Program-made: the position numbers and the translations under genes
Shown: positions 54,121 to 62,334 of the stretch, piece by piece
Position numbering within the stretch: the stretch's first letter is position 1
Layout: each line of letters opens with the position of its first letter
Notes under the pieces: generated by a model
What the model saw: the letters and a program-made list of their open reading frames with translations, nothing else
Told to the model about the DNA's origin: nothing
The model's database searches: none
Assembly (NCBI RefSeq): GCF_015209505.1
Contig: NZ_JADEYC010000023.1
Location: 61,440-125,439 of the forward strand
Direction: 5' to 3'
Length of the DNA stretch: 64,000 bases
Origin: Saccharopolyspora montiporae
GTDB lineage: Bacteria; Actinomycetota; Actinomycetes; Mycobacteriales; Pseudonocardiaceae

Positions 54121-55824
54121 TCAGCTGCCGGTGCCGCTGACCGTGCCGCCGCCGGTCGACTCGCTGGAGCCGGAACCGCCGCCGCGACGCCTGCGCCGCC
54201 TGCGGCGCGGACGCTCGGCAGCACCGGACTCCTGCTCGCCCGCGGACTCCTGGTTCTCCGGTGCGGACTGCCCGCCGCCGCTGACCTCGCTGCCGCCGCG
54301 GGTGCGCCTGCGCCTGCGGCGGGTCGGGCGGGTCTCATCCGAGCCGTTCTCCCGGCGCGTCTCCGACTCGGCCGACTCGGCACCACCACCGCTGCGGGTG
54401 CGCCGCCGGTTGCGGCGCGGGCGCTTGGCGGACTCGCCCTCGGGCTCGGCGTCCAGGCCGGCCCGGGTCCGCTTGGACAGCGGGAGCCTGCCGGTCGCGT
54501 CGGACGGGATGCCCAGGTCGGAGAACAGGTGCGCCGAGGTGGAGTAGGTCTCGACCGGCTGCGGGCGCTCCAGGCCCAGCGCATCGCTGATCAGCTTCCA
54601 GCGCGATTCCTCGTCCCAGTCGACGAGGGTGATCGCCACGCCTTCCCGGCCCGCGCGGCCGGTGCGGCCGATCCGGTGCACGTAGGTCTTCTCGTCGTCC
54701 GGGCACTGCATGTTGATCACGTGCGTGACGCCGGTCACGTCGATGCCGCGCGCGGCGACGTCGGTGGCCACCAGGGTGTCCACCTTGCCGGAGCGGAAGG
54801 CCCGCAGCGCTTGTTCGCGCGCGCCCTGGCCGAGGTCGCCGTGCACCGCGCCCGCGGCGAACCCGCGCTCGGCGAGCTCGTCGGCGAGCTTCTGCGCGGT
54901 GCGTTTGGTGCGGCTGAAGATCATGGTCAGCCCGCGGTCCTTGGCCTGCAGGGTGCGGGCGATGAGCTCGGTCTTGTCCATCGCGTGCGCCCGGTAGACG
55001 AACTGCTCGGTCCGCTCGTGCACCGCGCCCTCATCGGCCTGCTCGGCCCGGATGTGCGTCGGCTGGGTCATGAACTTGCGGGCCAGGGTCAGGATCGGTC
55101 CCGGCATGGTCGCGGAGAACAGCATGGTCTGCCGCTGCTCGGGCACCATGCGCAGGATCCGCTCCACATCGGGCAGGAACCCGAGGTCCAGCATCTCGTC
55201 GGCTTCGTCCAGCACCAGACCGCCGACCTTGCCCAGCACGAGGTGCTTCTGCTCGGCGAGGTCCAGCAGGCGGCCGGGGGTGCCGATGACCAGGTCCACA
55301 CCGGATTTCAGGGCGCTGATCTGCTCCTCGTAGGGGCGTCCGCCGTAGACGGCCACCGTGCGCACGCCGAGGTCGCGGCCGGCTTCGGTGAGGTCGCGGG
55401 TGACCTGCAGGCACAGCTCGCGGGTCGGCACCACGACCAGGGCCTGCGGCGTGCCGTCGCCGGGCACCTGCAGCCGCTGCAGCAGCGGGACGCCGAAGCC
55501 CAGGGTCTTGCCGGTCCCGGTGCGCGCCTGCCCGATGAGGTCCTCGCCCTGCAGCGCCAGCGGCAGGGTCAGCTCCTGGATCGCGAAGGTGTGCTCGATG
55601 CCCCCGGTGCGCAGCGCGGACACGATCTCCGGGCGGACGTCGAGCTCGGCGAAGGTGGGGGATTCGGGGACGACCGCCGCGGCTTCCTGCCCGTCGGCGG
55701 GCTCGATCGTCGCCTCTGCGGCGCCGTCGACGGCCCCGCCTCCTTCGTGGTTCTCGTTGCTCGCGGGGTTGTCGGGGTTGGTGAACGTCAGAATGATCGC
55801 CTCTTTCGGTACCTGCGCGCACAT
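54121..55824 (-). CDS. rhlE: DEAD-box RNA helicase (RhlE-like)
   Basis: 567-residue ATP-dependent RNA helicase. Q motif FAIQ, ARTGTGKT (motif I), PTRELCLQV (Ia), DEAD in VLDEADEMLD, SAT in LFSATMPG, then RecA domain 2 with ATDVAARGID and HRIGRTGRAG. The last about 110 residues are a disordered, strongly basic tail with RRNRRRTRSGGG, RRRRRRTRGGS and RRRRRRRRGGG clusters, an RNA-binding tether. ATG 55824 (MCAQVPKEA) begins shortly before the acidic linker; the frame is open much further upstream but that sequence overlaps the repeat region and is not helicase-like. Start is therefore uncertain. Confidence 0.9.
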   Translation of the reverse strand: MCAQVPKEAIILTFTNPDNPASNENHEGGGAVDGAAEATIEPADGQEAAAVVPESPTFAELDVRPEIVSALRTGGIEHTFAIQELTLPLALQGEDLIGQARTGTGKTLGFGVPLLQRLQVPGDGTPQALVVVPTRELCLQVTRDLTEAGRDLGVRTVAVYGGRPYEEQISALKSGVDLVIGTPGRLLDLAEQKHLVLGKVGGLVLDEADEMLDLGFLPDVERILRMVPEQRQTMLFSATMPGPILTLARKFMTQPTHIRAEQADEGAVHERTEQFVYRAHAMDKTELIARTLQAKDRGLTMIFSRTKRTAQKLADELAERGFAAGAVHGDLGQGAREQALRAFRSGKVDTLVATDVAARGIDVTGVTHVINMQCPDDEKTYVHRIGRTGRAGREGVAITLVDWDEESRWKLISDALGLERPQPVETYSTSAHLFSDLGIPSDATGRLPLSKRTRAGLDAEPEGESAKRPRRNRRRTRSGGGAESAESETRRENGSDETRPTRRRRRRTRGGSEVSGGGQSAPENQESAGEQESGAAERPRRRRRRRRGGGSGSSESTGGGTVSGTGS

Positions 55825-56076
55825 GTCCCGCTGCGGGCCGATCCGTCGTGACGTTCCCGCGCTGCGGCATGCCGTTCGGCGCCGCTGGCGGTGGTGGTCG
55901 ACGTGATGATGCGCGCCCTCGTTCGTGCAGCGGCTCGTCCGCTGCTGGTCGGTCGGTCTCGGCGTCTCGTTCGTCCCGAACGCCGGCGGGCCGATTGGCC
56001 GCGGCCGCGTTCGTGCCGGTGGGGGAACCGGGTCCCGGTCGTGCTCGCCTGTTCGGCGGGACGGCCGGGCGACGGT

Positions 56077-56133
56077 CCACCGGGTAGCGGTATGACCACC
56101 GGATAACGGTATGACCACCGGGTAGCGGTATGA
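56077..56133. repeat. Three tandem 19-bp dyad repeats between rhlE and the ferritin-like gene
   Basis: CCACCGGGTAGCGGTATGA (56077-56095), CCACCGGATAACGGTATGA (56096-56114) and CCACCGGGTAGCGGTATGA (56115-56133) are adjacent without gaps. Each contains the dyad ACCG-N5-CGGT; the only differences between copies fall in the N5 centre, which suggests selection on the arms. It lies in the gene-free 55825-56270 gap, 125-194 bases before the ferritin-like gene and 250-310 bases before rhlE. Outside the repeats this gap holds nothing else I can support. Confidence 0.9.
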
Positions 56134-56270
56134 CCGGGAACGCGATCACCGGCCTGAGTGCTGCCGGTGGTCGGACGCCGATGCTCCTCCGCCACTGAGG
56201 ATACCTGCCTGGCAAGCCCCGCTGCGGTGGGAGCGGGACTCCGGGCGCGGCGGCGGATACCCTCGTGGGC

Positions 56271-56957
56271 ATGAGCGAGGCGGAGCGCGGCGCGGCGGCC
56301 ACCGGGGAACGTGACGAACGTTACGAAGAGGGAGTCGTCGACCTGCTCGCCGTGCTCGCCTACGGGGAGCTGTCGGCGTTCGACCGGCTCGCCGAGGACG
56401 CGCGCACCGCACCGACGCTGACCGGCCGCGCCGCGCTGGCCAGCATGGCCTCCGCCGAGATGGCGCACTACCGGGTGCTCGAAGAGGACCTGGCCTCCCG
56501 CGGGGTGGCCGTGGACGAGGTCATGCAACCGTTCGTCGCGCCGTTCGACGGGTTCAACGCCTCGACCGCACCGCACTCGTGGCTGGAGTCGCTGGTCAAG
56601 GCGTACGTGGGCGACGGGCTGGCCGCGGACTTCTACCGCGAGGTCGCCGAGTGGCTGGACCCGCGGTCGCGGGAGCTGGTGCTGACCGTGCTCGCCGACA
56701 CCGGGCACTCGGCTTTCGCCGAGCGGGAGGTGCAGGCCGCCTGCGAGGACGACCGCAAGACGCGGGACAAGCTGACGCTGTGGGGCCGGCGGCTGCTGGG
56801 CGAGGCCATCACGCACGCGCAGCGGGTGGTCGCGGAACGCGATGCGCTGGCCGAGCTGATCATCAAGGGTTCCGGCGACCTGACCGGGATCGCGGCGATG
56901 TTCCGCCGCCTGCAGAACAACCACACCAAGCGCATGACGCGGCTGGGCCTGGGCTGA
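56271..56957 (+). CDS. Ferritin-like diiron protein (MiaE-like superfamily, Rv3210c-like)
   Basis: 228-residue four-helix-bundle protein. Metal-binding candidates are the Glu of [14 protein letters not shown], ExxH in [13 protein letters not shown], and a second Glu/His set in [14 protein letters not shown], in the order of ferritin-like proteins. It might bind a diiron centre; substrate or partner unknown. TACCCT (56258-56263) is seven bases before the ATG, leaderless. It is followed closely by DUF3107, as in mycobacteria. Confidence 0.85.
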   Translation: MSEAERGAAATGERDERYEEGVVDLLAVLAYGELSAFDRLAEDARTAPTLTGRAALASMASAEMAHYRVLEEDLASRGVAVDEVMQPFVAPFDGFNASTAPHSWLESLVKAYVGDGLAADFYREVAEWLDPRSRELVLTVLADTGHSAFAEREVQAACEDDRKTRDKLTLWGRRLLGEAITHAQRVVAERDALAELIIKGSGDLTGIAAMFRRLQNNHTKRMTRLGLG

Positions 56958-57031
56958 TCCGCCGGGCCGGTTCGGTTCTGGGATAGCCTGGCGGCCGATC
57001 AACCCATCGATTTCGGCAACGGAGGTTCGGC

Positions 57032-57262
57032 GTGGAGGTCAAGATCGGCGTCGTGGACAGCCCGCGCGAGCTCAACATCGCCAGCGGTCAGTCCCCGGAG
57101 CAGGTGGAGTCGCTGGTCGCCGACGCGCTGCAGTCCGGTGACGGCGTGCTCAAGCTCACCGACGACAAGGGACGCCGGTACGTCGTCCCGTCGCCCAAGA
57201 TCGCCTACGTCGAGATCGGCCCGGCCGAGGCTCCCAAGGTGGGCTTCGGCGTCAGCGGCTGA
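57032..57262 (+). CDS. DUF3107 small protein (Rv3208A-like)
   Basis: 76 residues, the complete DUF3107 family length: MEVKIGVVDSPRELNI, QSPEQVESLVADAL and RYVVPSPKIAYVEIG are its conserved blocks. Function unknown. TAGCCT at 56984-56989 is a likely -10, with a leader of about 36 bases and GGAGG before the GTG, so unlike several neighbours this gene has a normal ribosome site. A strong terminator follows. Confidence 0.92.
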   Translation: MEVKIGVVDSPRELNIASGQSPEQVESLVADALQSGDGVLKLTDDKGRRYVVPSPKIAYVEIGPAEAPKVGFGVSG

Positions 57263-57279
57263 CGGCGCGGCGAACGCGC

Positions 57280-57317
57280 AGCGGGGCCGTCCTCCGGTGC
57301 TGGAGGGCGGCCCCGCT
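57280..57317. terminator. Strong hairpin terminator after DUF3107
   Basis: AGCGGGGCCGTCCTCC (57280-57295) pairs with GGAGGGCGGCCCCGCT (57302-57317) over 16 bp including one G-U, loop GGTGCT. It lies between convergent DUF3107 and DUF4873 genes and probably serves both. Confidence 0.85.
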
Positions 57318-57334
57318 GCACGTTCCGGTCCGGA

Positions 57335-57655
57335 TCAGGGCGCGGCCGCTGCGGGTTCGTCGGTGGCCACCGGGAACGGCGGCCTGCCCACTCCGCTGAT
57401 CCGGTAGCGCCCCCACGGGTCGGGATCGGACAGCGTGCCCGCCGCTTCACCGTGCGGGGTGCGCAGCACGACGGCGGCCTTGCGGTTGCCCGCGATGGCG
57501 TCCACGCCGTCGGCCGCCTGAACCCGGCCGTACCAGTGGAAGCGGCCGTCGATGGGCTGGAAGTGCCCGCGCAGCACCACGTCCGCCTCGACCTCGTGGT
57601 CCTGGGTGAACACGGCCGCCGGGCCTCGGTAGTCGTGCTCCTCGTGCTCGGTCAT
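57335..57655 (-). CDS. DUF4873 domain protein
   Basis: 106-residue small beta-rich protein: YRGPAAVFTQDHEVEADVVL, then HFQPIDGRFHWYGRVQAADG and GRYRISGVGRPPFPV, which I read as a stand-alone DUF4873. Elsewhere this domain is often fused to flavin-dependent monooxygenases, so it may bind or shape a substrate for an oxidase. It is encoded directly downstream of the TetR gene (58-base gap) and opposite the diiron oxygenase, pointing to a shared module. The domain identification is from memory and moderately sure. Confidence 0.65.
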   Translation of the reverse strand: MTEHEEHDYRGPAAVFTQDHEVEADVVLRGHFQPIDGRFHWYGRVQAADGVDAIAGNRKAAVVLRTPHGEAAGTLSDPDPWGRYRISGVGRPPFPVATDEPAAAAP

Positions 57656-57713
57656 CTCGCGGCCTCCCGTGTCGCTTCGTTGCGCTGCTGGTCGGTCTCG
57701 GGTCGCGGGGGAG

Positions 57714-58472
57714 TCAGCCCGCGTCGGAGCGCTGCGGCCCGTCGGGCTCGTCCGGCACCGCGTACAGCTCGATCTCGCCCGGTAGCGGTTCGTCCGGGTC
57801 GAGCACGATGCCGCCGGAGCGCAGCAGGCCGTCGATGGCGAACCAGATGATCTGCGCGAGGTATCCGGTCAGGTCGGCGCGGCTCATGGTCGGCCGGTCC
57901 AGCCACCAATCCCCCGCGGCCTGCACCATGCCCACGACGCCGTGGCTCCACGCCTCCACACCGCCGGAGTCCAGGCCGAGCGCGCGGGCGTACTGGCCGA
58001 GCAGGCGGGACAGCGAGTTGGCGATCACGGTCTTCTCGGTGGAGACCGGATCGGCCCGGGGAGTCTTGTCCGCGAAGGTGCTCTGCACGACGAACCGGTA
58101 GAGGTCGGGCAGCTCTTCGATGGTGGCCAGGTAGGTGTCCACCAGGGAGTGGATCCGCTGGTTCGGGCTGCCGCCGTGGTCGATCAGCGGGCGCAGCCGG
58201 TCCATGAGCAGCTGGGTGCCCCATTCGCCGACCGCGACGTACAGATCGCTCTTGTCGCTGAAATGCCGGTACAGCACGGGTTTGCTCACCCCGGCCTCGG
58301 CGGCGATGTCGTCCATGCCCACTTCCGGGCCGTGCCGGGCGATGGCGCGGACTGTGGCTTCGACGAACTCCGCGCGGCGTGCTCTGCGGTGCTCGCGCCA
58401 GCGTTCGCGCCGGGCATCGCCGGTCCGCTCGTCCTCGGGCACCGCCTTGACAGGCCGCTTGCTGTGGCTCAC
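57714..58472 (-). CDS. TetR-family regulator of the diiron oxygenase module
   Basis: 252 residues. A basic N-terminal extension of about 35 residues precedes the TetR helix-turn-helix: FVEATVRAIARHGPEVGMDD, then IAAEAGVSKPVLYRHFSDKS (about residues 52-85). The ligand-binding C-terminal domain is helical with aromatic residues (WWLDRPTM). GTG 58472 has TAGCTT seven bases upstream, and a 17-bp palindrome begins just beyond the -10, so autorepression and control of the divergent oxygenase are expected. Confidence 0.9.
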   Translation of the reverse strand: MSHSKRPVKAVPEDERTGDARRERWREHRRARRAEFVEATVRAIARHGPEVGMDDIAAEAGVSKPVLYRHFSDKSDLYVAVGEWGTQLLMDRLRPLIDHGGSPNQRIHSLVDTYLATIEELPDLYRFVVQSTFADKTPRADPVSTEKTVIANSLSRLLGQYARALGLDSGGVEAWSHGVVGMVQAAGDWWLDRPTMSRADLTGYLAQIIWFAIDGLLRSGGIVLDPDEPLPGEIELYAVPDEPDGPQRSDAG

Positions 58473-58487
58473 GCTACCCAAGCTAGC

Positions 58488-58504
58488 TGTTACCGCAAGT
58501 AACA
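58488..58504. promoter_or_regulatory. 17-bp palindromic operator between tetR and the diiron oxygenase gene
   Basis: TGTTACCGCAAGTAACA has perfect 6-bp arms (TGTTAC/GTAACA) around CGCAA. It lies two bases upstream of the tetR -10 (58480-58485) and 33 bases before the oxygenase ATG, positioned to control both promoters. Confidence 0.75.
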
Positions 58505-58536
58505 CGCAATCCGGCGGGTGAGAGGGTGATCACGGG

Positions 58537-59436
58537 ATGAGGGGCGTCTCGCAGGTCAAGGACCGGGAGAAGACGGCGGATCGGCTGTTGAAGTCCTCGG
58601 CGAAGAACAGCTACGACCCCGAGGTCGACATCGACTGGGATGCCCCGCTGGTCGACGGCGCTCCCTACATCCCGCTGCACCGCAGCTCGCTGTACGGCAC
58701 GCAGCTGTGGGAGCAGCTGGACCACGAGCGGCGCGTCGAGCTGACCAAGCACGAGTTCGCCAGCGTGGCCTCCAACGGCCTGTGGTTCGAGGTCCTGCTG
58801 ATGCAGATGCTGCTCAAGCAGTTCTACAACTCCGACCCGCGCACCAGCCACGCGCAGTACGCGCTCACCGAGATCGCCGACGAATGCCGGCACTCCACCA
58901 TGTTCGCCAAGGCCGTGGACCGCGTGGGGGCTCCCGCGTACGGCCCGGTCCCGCTGCTGCACTTCGGCGGCCGGCTGCTGCCCACCGTGCTCAAGGGCCC
59001 TTCGGCGTTCGCCTCGATCCTGGTCGCCGAGGAGGTGCTGGACCGCTTCCAGCGTGACCAGATGAACGACGAGACCGTGCAGCCGCTGGTGCGCATGGTC
59101 AACCGCATCCACGTGCTGGAGGAGGCCCGGCACGTGACCTACGCGCGCGAGGAGGTGCTGCGGCTGATGTCGAAGTGCAGCCCGGCCGAGCGCGCGTACC
59201 ACCAGTACTGGACCGCGCTGGTGTCATTCTGCATCTGCTACAGCCTCGTCAACCCGCGGCTGTACGCGGCGGTCGGGCTGTCGCCGAAGCAGACGCACAA
59301 GATCGCGTGGAACAACCCGAACTGGCAGAACACGCTCACCTGGGGCGGCGAGAAGATCATGGGCTTCCTCGACGAGGCCGGGCTCATCGGCAAACCGGGC
59401 ATGTTCTGGTGGAAGAAAGCGTATTTGATCCGATGA
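58537..59436 (+). CDS. AurF-like diiron oxygenase
   Basis: 299-residue ferritin-like diiron oxygenase. The two ExxxH/ExxH metal motifs are seen as EIADECRHSTMF (about residue 112-123) and LEEARHVTYAREEV (about 195-208), with further Glu in LTKHEFASVASNGLWFE and ILVAEEVLDRFQ. The AurF group oxidises aryl amines to nitro compounds, but most actinobacterial members have unknown substrates. It is divergent from a TetR gene and overlaps an alpha/beta hydrolase gene by four bases. No polyketide or amino-arene biosynthesis genes are present, so a detoxifying or lipid-modifying role is as likely. Confidence 0.87.
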   Translation: MRGVSQVKDREKTADRLLKSSAKNSYDPEVDIDWDAPLVDGAPYIPLHRSSLYGTQLWEQLDHERRVELTKHEFASVASNGLWFEVLLMQMLLKQFYNSDPRTSHAQYALTEIADECRHSTMFAKAVDRVGAPAYGPVPLLHFGGRLLPTVLKGPSAFASILVAEEVLDRFQRDQMNDETVQPLVRMVNRIHVLEEARHVTYAREEVLRLMSKCSPAERAYHQYWTALVSFCICYSLVNPRLYAAVGLSPKQTHKIAWNNPNWQNTLTWGGEKIMGFLDEAGLIGKPGMFWWKKAYLIR

Positions 59437-60341
59437 GGGGAGCGACCTTGCCGACCGCGGTCGAGGAAGTCTGCACCACGTCCGACGGCGCCCGGCTGCG
59501 CGTGCTGGACGAAGGGCCCCGGGATGCCCCGGTGACCGTCGTGTTCACCCACGGCTGGACGTTGTCGCAGCGCAGCTGGGACGGGGTGGTCGACGGACTG
59601 CCGGTGGCCGCCGGGACCGAGGTGCGCACGGTGCGCTTCGACTTCCGCGGCCACGGCGACAGCGACCCGGCCGAGGACGGGGTGGCGAGCATCGACCGCT
59701 GCGCCGACGACCTCGCCGAGCTGATCGACCAGCGGGTCCCGCACGGGCGGATCGTGCTCGCCGGCCACTCGATGGGCGGGATGACGATCATGGCGCTGGC
59801 CGAGCGGCATCCGCACCTGCTGGACCGGGTCGCCGGCGTGGCGTTCGTGGGGACCTCGGCGGGCGATCTCGCCGCACCGGCGCTGGGCCTGCCGGCCGGT
59901 CCGGCCGCGCTGGCCAACCGCGGGGAGCGCGCCTTCCGCAAGCGGCTGGCCACCGCCCGGGGCCGCAGGCTGGTCAAGCGTTCCGCGCTGCTGCGCCCGG
60001 GCATGCGCTGGCTGCTGTTCGGCCGCCGGCCGCAGTCCGAGCACGTGGCCGCCACCGCGGAGTGGCTGGGTGCGGTGCACCCGGCGAACATGGCCGCCTA
60101 CCGGGAATCCCTCGCCGTGCACGAACGCGCCGGTGTGCTGGGCAAGTTCGCCGACCTGCCGGTGGTCGTGCTGGCCGGGACGGCCGACCGGCTGACCCCG
60201 TTCGCGCACGCGCAGCGCATCTCGGAGCAGCTGCCGGGAGCGCGGCTGCTGGTGTACGCCGGTGCCGGGCACATGCTCCCGCTGGAGCGCTCCGGCGCGG
60301 TGACCGACCGCATCGCCGAACTCGTCCGCGGCGCCCGCTGA
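59433..60341 (+). CDS. Alpha/beta hydrolase
   Basis: 302 residues (ATG 59433, overlapping the oxygenase stop) or 297 from TTG 59448, which has GGGGAG at better spacing. HGWTLSQRSWDGVV gives the oxyanion hole, RFDFRGHGDSD the strand-4 turn, GHSMGG the nucleophile elbow Ser, LAGTADRLTPFAHAQ the acid Asp, and GAGHMLPLE the catalytic His. All catalytic residues are present. Coupling to the diiron oxygenase suggests it supplies or processes that enzyme's substrate. Confidence 0.9.
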   Translation: MRGATLPTAVEEVCTTSDGARLRVLDEGPRDAPVTVVFTHGWTLSQRSWDGVVDGLPVAAGTEVRTVRFDFRGHGDSDPAEDGVASIDRCADDLAELIDQRVPHGRIVLAGHSMGGMTIMALAERHPHLLDRVAGVAFVGTSAGDLAAPALGLPAGPAALANRGERAFRKRLATARGRRLVKRSALLRPGMRWLLFGRRPQSEHVAATAEWLGAVHPANMAAYRESLAVHERAGVLGKFADLPVVVLAGTADRLTPFAHAQRISEQLPGARLLVYAGAGHMLPLERSGAVTDRIAELVRGAR

Positions 60342-60352
60342 TCCGCGTACGC

Positions 60353-60383
60353 GCGGCCCGGAGGTGACTCACCTCCGGGCCGC
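60353..60383. terminator. Terminator between hydrolase and second TetR gene
   Basis: GCGGCCCGGAGGTG (60353-60366) pairs perfectly with CACCTCCGGGCCGC (60370-60383) around a three-base loop; convergent genes on either side. Confidence 0.85.
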
Positions 60384-60400
60384 CGTGCGTTCGGGAGGAC

Positions 60401-61024
60401 TCAGGAGGACTGCAGCAGCGGGAAACCCGCAAGGCCCTTCCAGGCCAGCGTGGACATCAGGCCCACCGCTTCGTCGCGCGGGATGGAGTGCTCGGCGTCC
60501 AGCCAGTATCGGGCGGTGACCTGGCTGAGCCCGACCAGGCCCACCGCCAGCAGCCGCGCGCGCTCCTGGTCCAGCCCGGCGTCGGCGGTGACCGCGTCGG
60601 CGACCGCGTCGATGCAGCCGTCCACCGCGCCTTCCACGGCCTTCTCCACCGCGGGCTCGCCGCGCAGGTCGGACTCGAAAACCAGCCGGTACGCCTGGTC
60701 CTTGCCGTCCACGAACGCGTAGAGCGCGCCGACCGCCGCGCGCACCCGCTGCTTGTTGGACGGGGTGGACTCGATGGCGGTGCGGACCCGGTGCACGAGT
60801 TCGGTGCCGTGCTTGTCCAGCAGCGCCAGGTACAGGTCCAGTTTGCCCGGGAAGTGCTGGTACAGAACGGGTTTGCTGACCCCGGCCTGCTCGGCGATAT
60901 CGTCCATCGCCGCCGCGTGGTAGCCGTTGTGCACGAACACCTGCTGGGCCGCTTCCAGCAGCTGTGCGCGGCGCGCATCGCGGGGCAACCGGACGCCCCG
61001 GTTCGACTGCGCGGTCTCGGTCAT
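60401..61024 (-). CDS. TetR-family regulator (Rv3208-like)
   Basis: 207 residues. Helix-turn-helix region QLLEAAQQVFVHNGYHAAAM and DIAEQAGVSKPVLYQHFPGK (about residues 22-62), then an all-helical ligand domain. ATG 61024 follows GGAGGCGAGG; ATG 61048 is in frame but lacks a site. The neighbouring DUF3152 and moeZ genes match the mycobacterial Rv3208-Rv3206c order (from memory). A short palindrome overlaps its probable -10, suggesting autorepression. It shares the ASGVSKPVLYxHF-type recognition helix with the TetR at 57714. Confidence 0.9.
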   Translation of the reverse strand: MTETAQSNRGVRLPRDARRAQLLEAAQQVFVHNGYHAAAMDDIAEQAGVSKPVLYQHFPGKLDLYLALLDKHGTELVHRVRTAIESTPSNKQRVRAAVGALYAFVDGKDQAYRLVFESDLRGEPAVEKAVEGAVDGCIDAVADAVTADAGLDQERARLLAVGLVGLSQVTARYWLDAEHSIPRDEAVGLMSTLAWKGLAGFPLLQSS

Positions 61025-61083
61025 CCTCGCCTCCACCCGGTCCGTCATCGCGCGCCCTCGTCGACGCGCACCCCGGCACGCCG

Positions 61084-61100
61084 ACTCTACTCGCTAGTAG
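61084..61100 (-). promoter_or_regulatory. Probable promoter and operator of the second tetR
   Basis: On the minus strand TAGAGT (61089-61084) is a good -10 about 60 bases before ATG 61024. The palindrome CTACT-CGCT-AGTAG (61087-61100) overlaps it, as expected for an autoregulated TetR gene. Confidence 0.5.
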
Positions 61101-61320
61101 GCGCGGATCACGAGAGCCGGTCGTGGTCCGTCCGGGGGCCGTCGCTGCGGCGGTTGCGCGCCGTGCCGGGCCGTCGGCGCCACGCTGCGTCACCCCGGCG
61201 CGCGGAGGCGGGTCCGGCCCGGCCGACCGCGGTGGTGGGCTCCTGCGGGCCCGCGCTCCCGATCACGCGGTGTGGTCGCGCCTGTCCGGCGCGCGGATCG
61301 CGCTGTGGCACCCTGAGTGC

Positions 61321-62334
61321 GTGCCGCCAGCGCCGCGTGATCCCCGTTCCTCCACGTCGCACCGGGCGTCCCGGCGCGTCCGCGAACGGGGCGAGCCGCT
61401 GCGGGCGTCCTGGAACCCCACCGAACCCGGCCCGGACGAGGACGCGGAGCGGCGCGGCGGCAGGCACCGGCGGATCTCCCGCTACGGCTGGCGGGTCTAC
61501 GCGATCCCGCTGCTGGTCGTGGTCACCGCGCTGGCGGTGCTGCAGACGGTCGGGCCGGTCACCGACGGCGAGGAGTCCGGCGAGCAGGCCGCGGCTCCCG
61601 CGGACCGACCGGCGCCCGAGCCGAAACGGCCCGTGGTCACCGAAGCGCAGCCCGGCGGGGAGTACGACGAGGACCTGTTCTCCGCGGACCTGCCGCCCGG
61701 CGGGCCGATCCCGGAGACCGGCGCGCGCACCTTCGAGGTGCAGCCGGGCAGCACACCGGCGATCGGCTCCGGCGAGCTCTACCGCTACACGGTGGAGACC
61801 GAGGTCGGCATGGACCTGCCGGAGGGGCCGGAATCCTTCTCCCGCCTGGTGCAGGACACCCTCTCCGACCCGCGCAGCTGGACCAACCCGGAGGCGGGTG
61901 GCATCTCGCTGCAGCGCGTGGACGGCGACGAGCAGCCGGACTTCCGGGTCATCCTGGTCAGCAGGCAGACGGCGCGGGAGGCGTGCGAGTACAGCGACGG
62001 GGTGCCGTTCGACAGCTCGTGCCGCAAGGGCGAGATGGTCTACCTCAACGCGGCGCGGTGGGCGCGCGGCGCGGTGGCCTTCGAAGGAGACCTGGGCAAC
62101 TACCGCCGCTACGCGATCAACCATGAGGTCGGACACGTCTTCGGCAACGGCCACGTGGGTTGCCCGGAGCCCGGGGCGAACGCTCCGGTGATGATGCAGC
62201 AGTCGTTCAGCGTGTCCAACAACGAGCTGCACGAGCTGAACCAGGTCGCTGACCAGGGGACTTCCATTCCCGCCGACGGTTTCGAGTGCCGACCCAACGC
62301 GTGGCCGCACCCGACCGGCGGGGGCGGGCACTGA
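61321..62334 (+). CDS. DUF3152 protein with metzincin-type zinc motif, membrane-anchored
   Basis: 337 residues. A basic cytoplasmic N-terminus (about 1-55), one membrane helix (about 58-76, VYAIPLLVVVTALAVLQTV), a Pro/Glu-rich linker and an extracytoplasmic DUF3152 domain (about 140-335). The domain contains NHEVGHVFGNGHVGC, a full HExxHxxGxxH metzincin zinc site, plus a downstream Met (VMMQQS) suited to a Met-turn and several Cys pairs. A secreted-side metallopeptidase is therefore predicted. GTG 61321 has CACCCT six bases upstream. Matches Rv3207c by synteny (from memory). Confidence 0.85.
   Translation: MPPAPRDPRSSTSHRASRRVRERGEPLRASWNPTEPGPDEDAERRGGRHRRISRYGWRVYAIPLLVVVTALAVLQTVGPVTDGEESGEQAAAPADRPAPEPKRPVVTEAQPGGEYDEDLFSADLPPGGPIPETGARTFEVQPGSTPAIGSGELYRYTVETEVGMDLPEGPESFSRLVQDTLSDPRSWTNPEAGGISLQRVDGDEQPDFRVILVSRQTAREACEYSDGVPFDSSCRKGEMVYLNAARWARGAVAFEGDLGNYRRYAINHEVGHVFGNGHVGCPEPGANAPVMMQQSFSVSNNELHELNQVADQGTSIPADGFECRPNAWPHPTGGGGH

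Noticed and set aside
54121..56118. Helicase start at 56118
   Set aside because: The extra N-terminal residues would be translated from the tandem repeat region and are His/Arg/Pro-rich without helicase features; they lie in the gap shared with the divergent ferritin-like gene.
56077..56133. CRISPR array
   Set aside because: The repeats are only 19 bp and directly adjacent, without unique spacers, and no cas genes are present.
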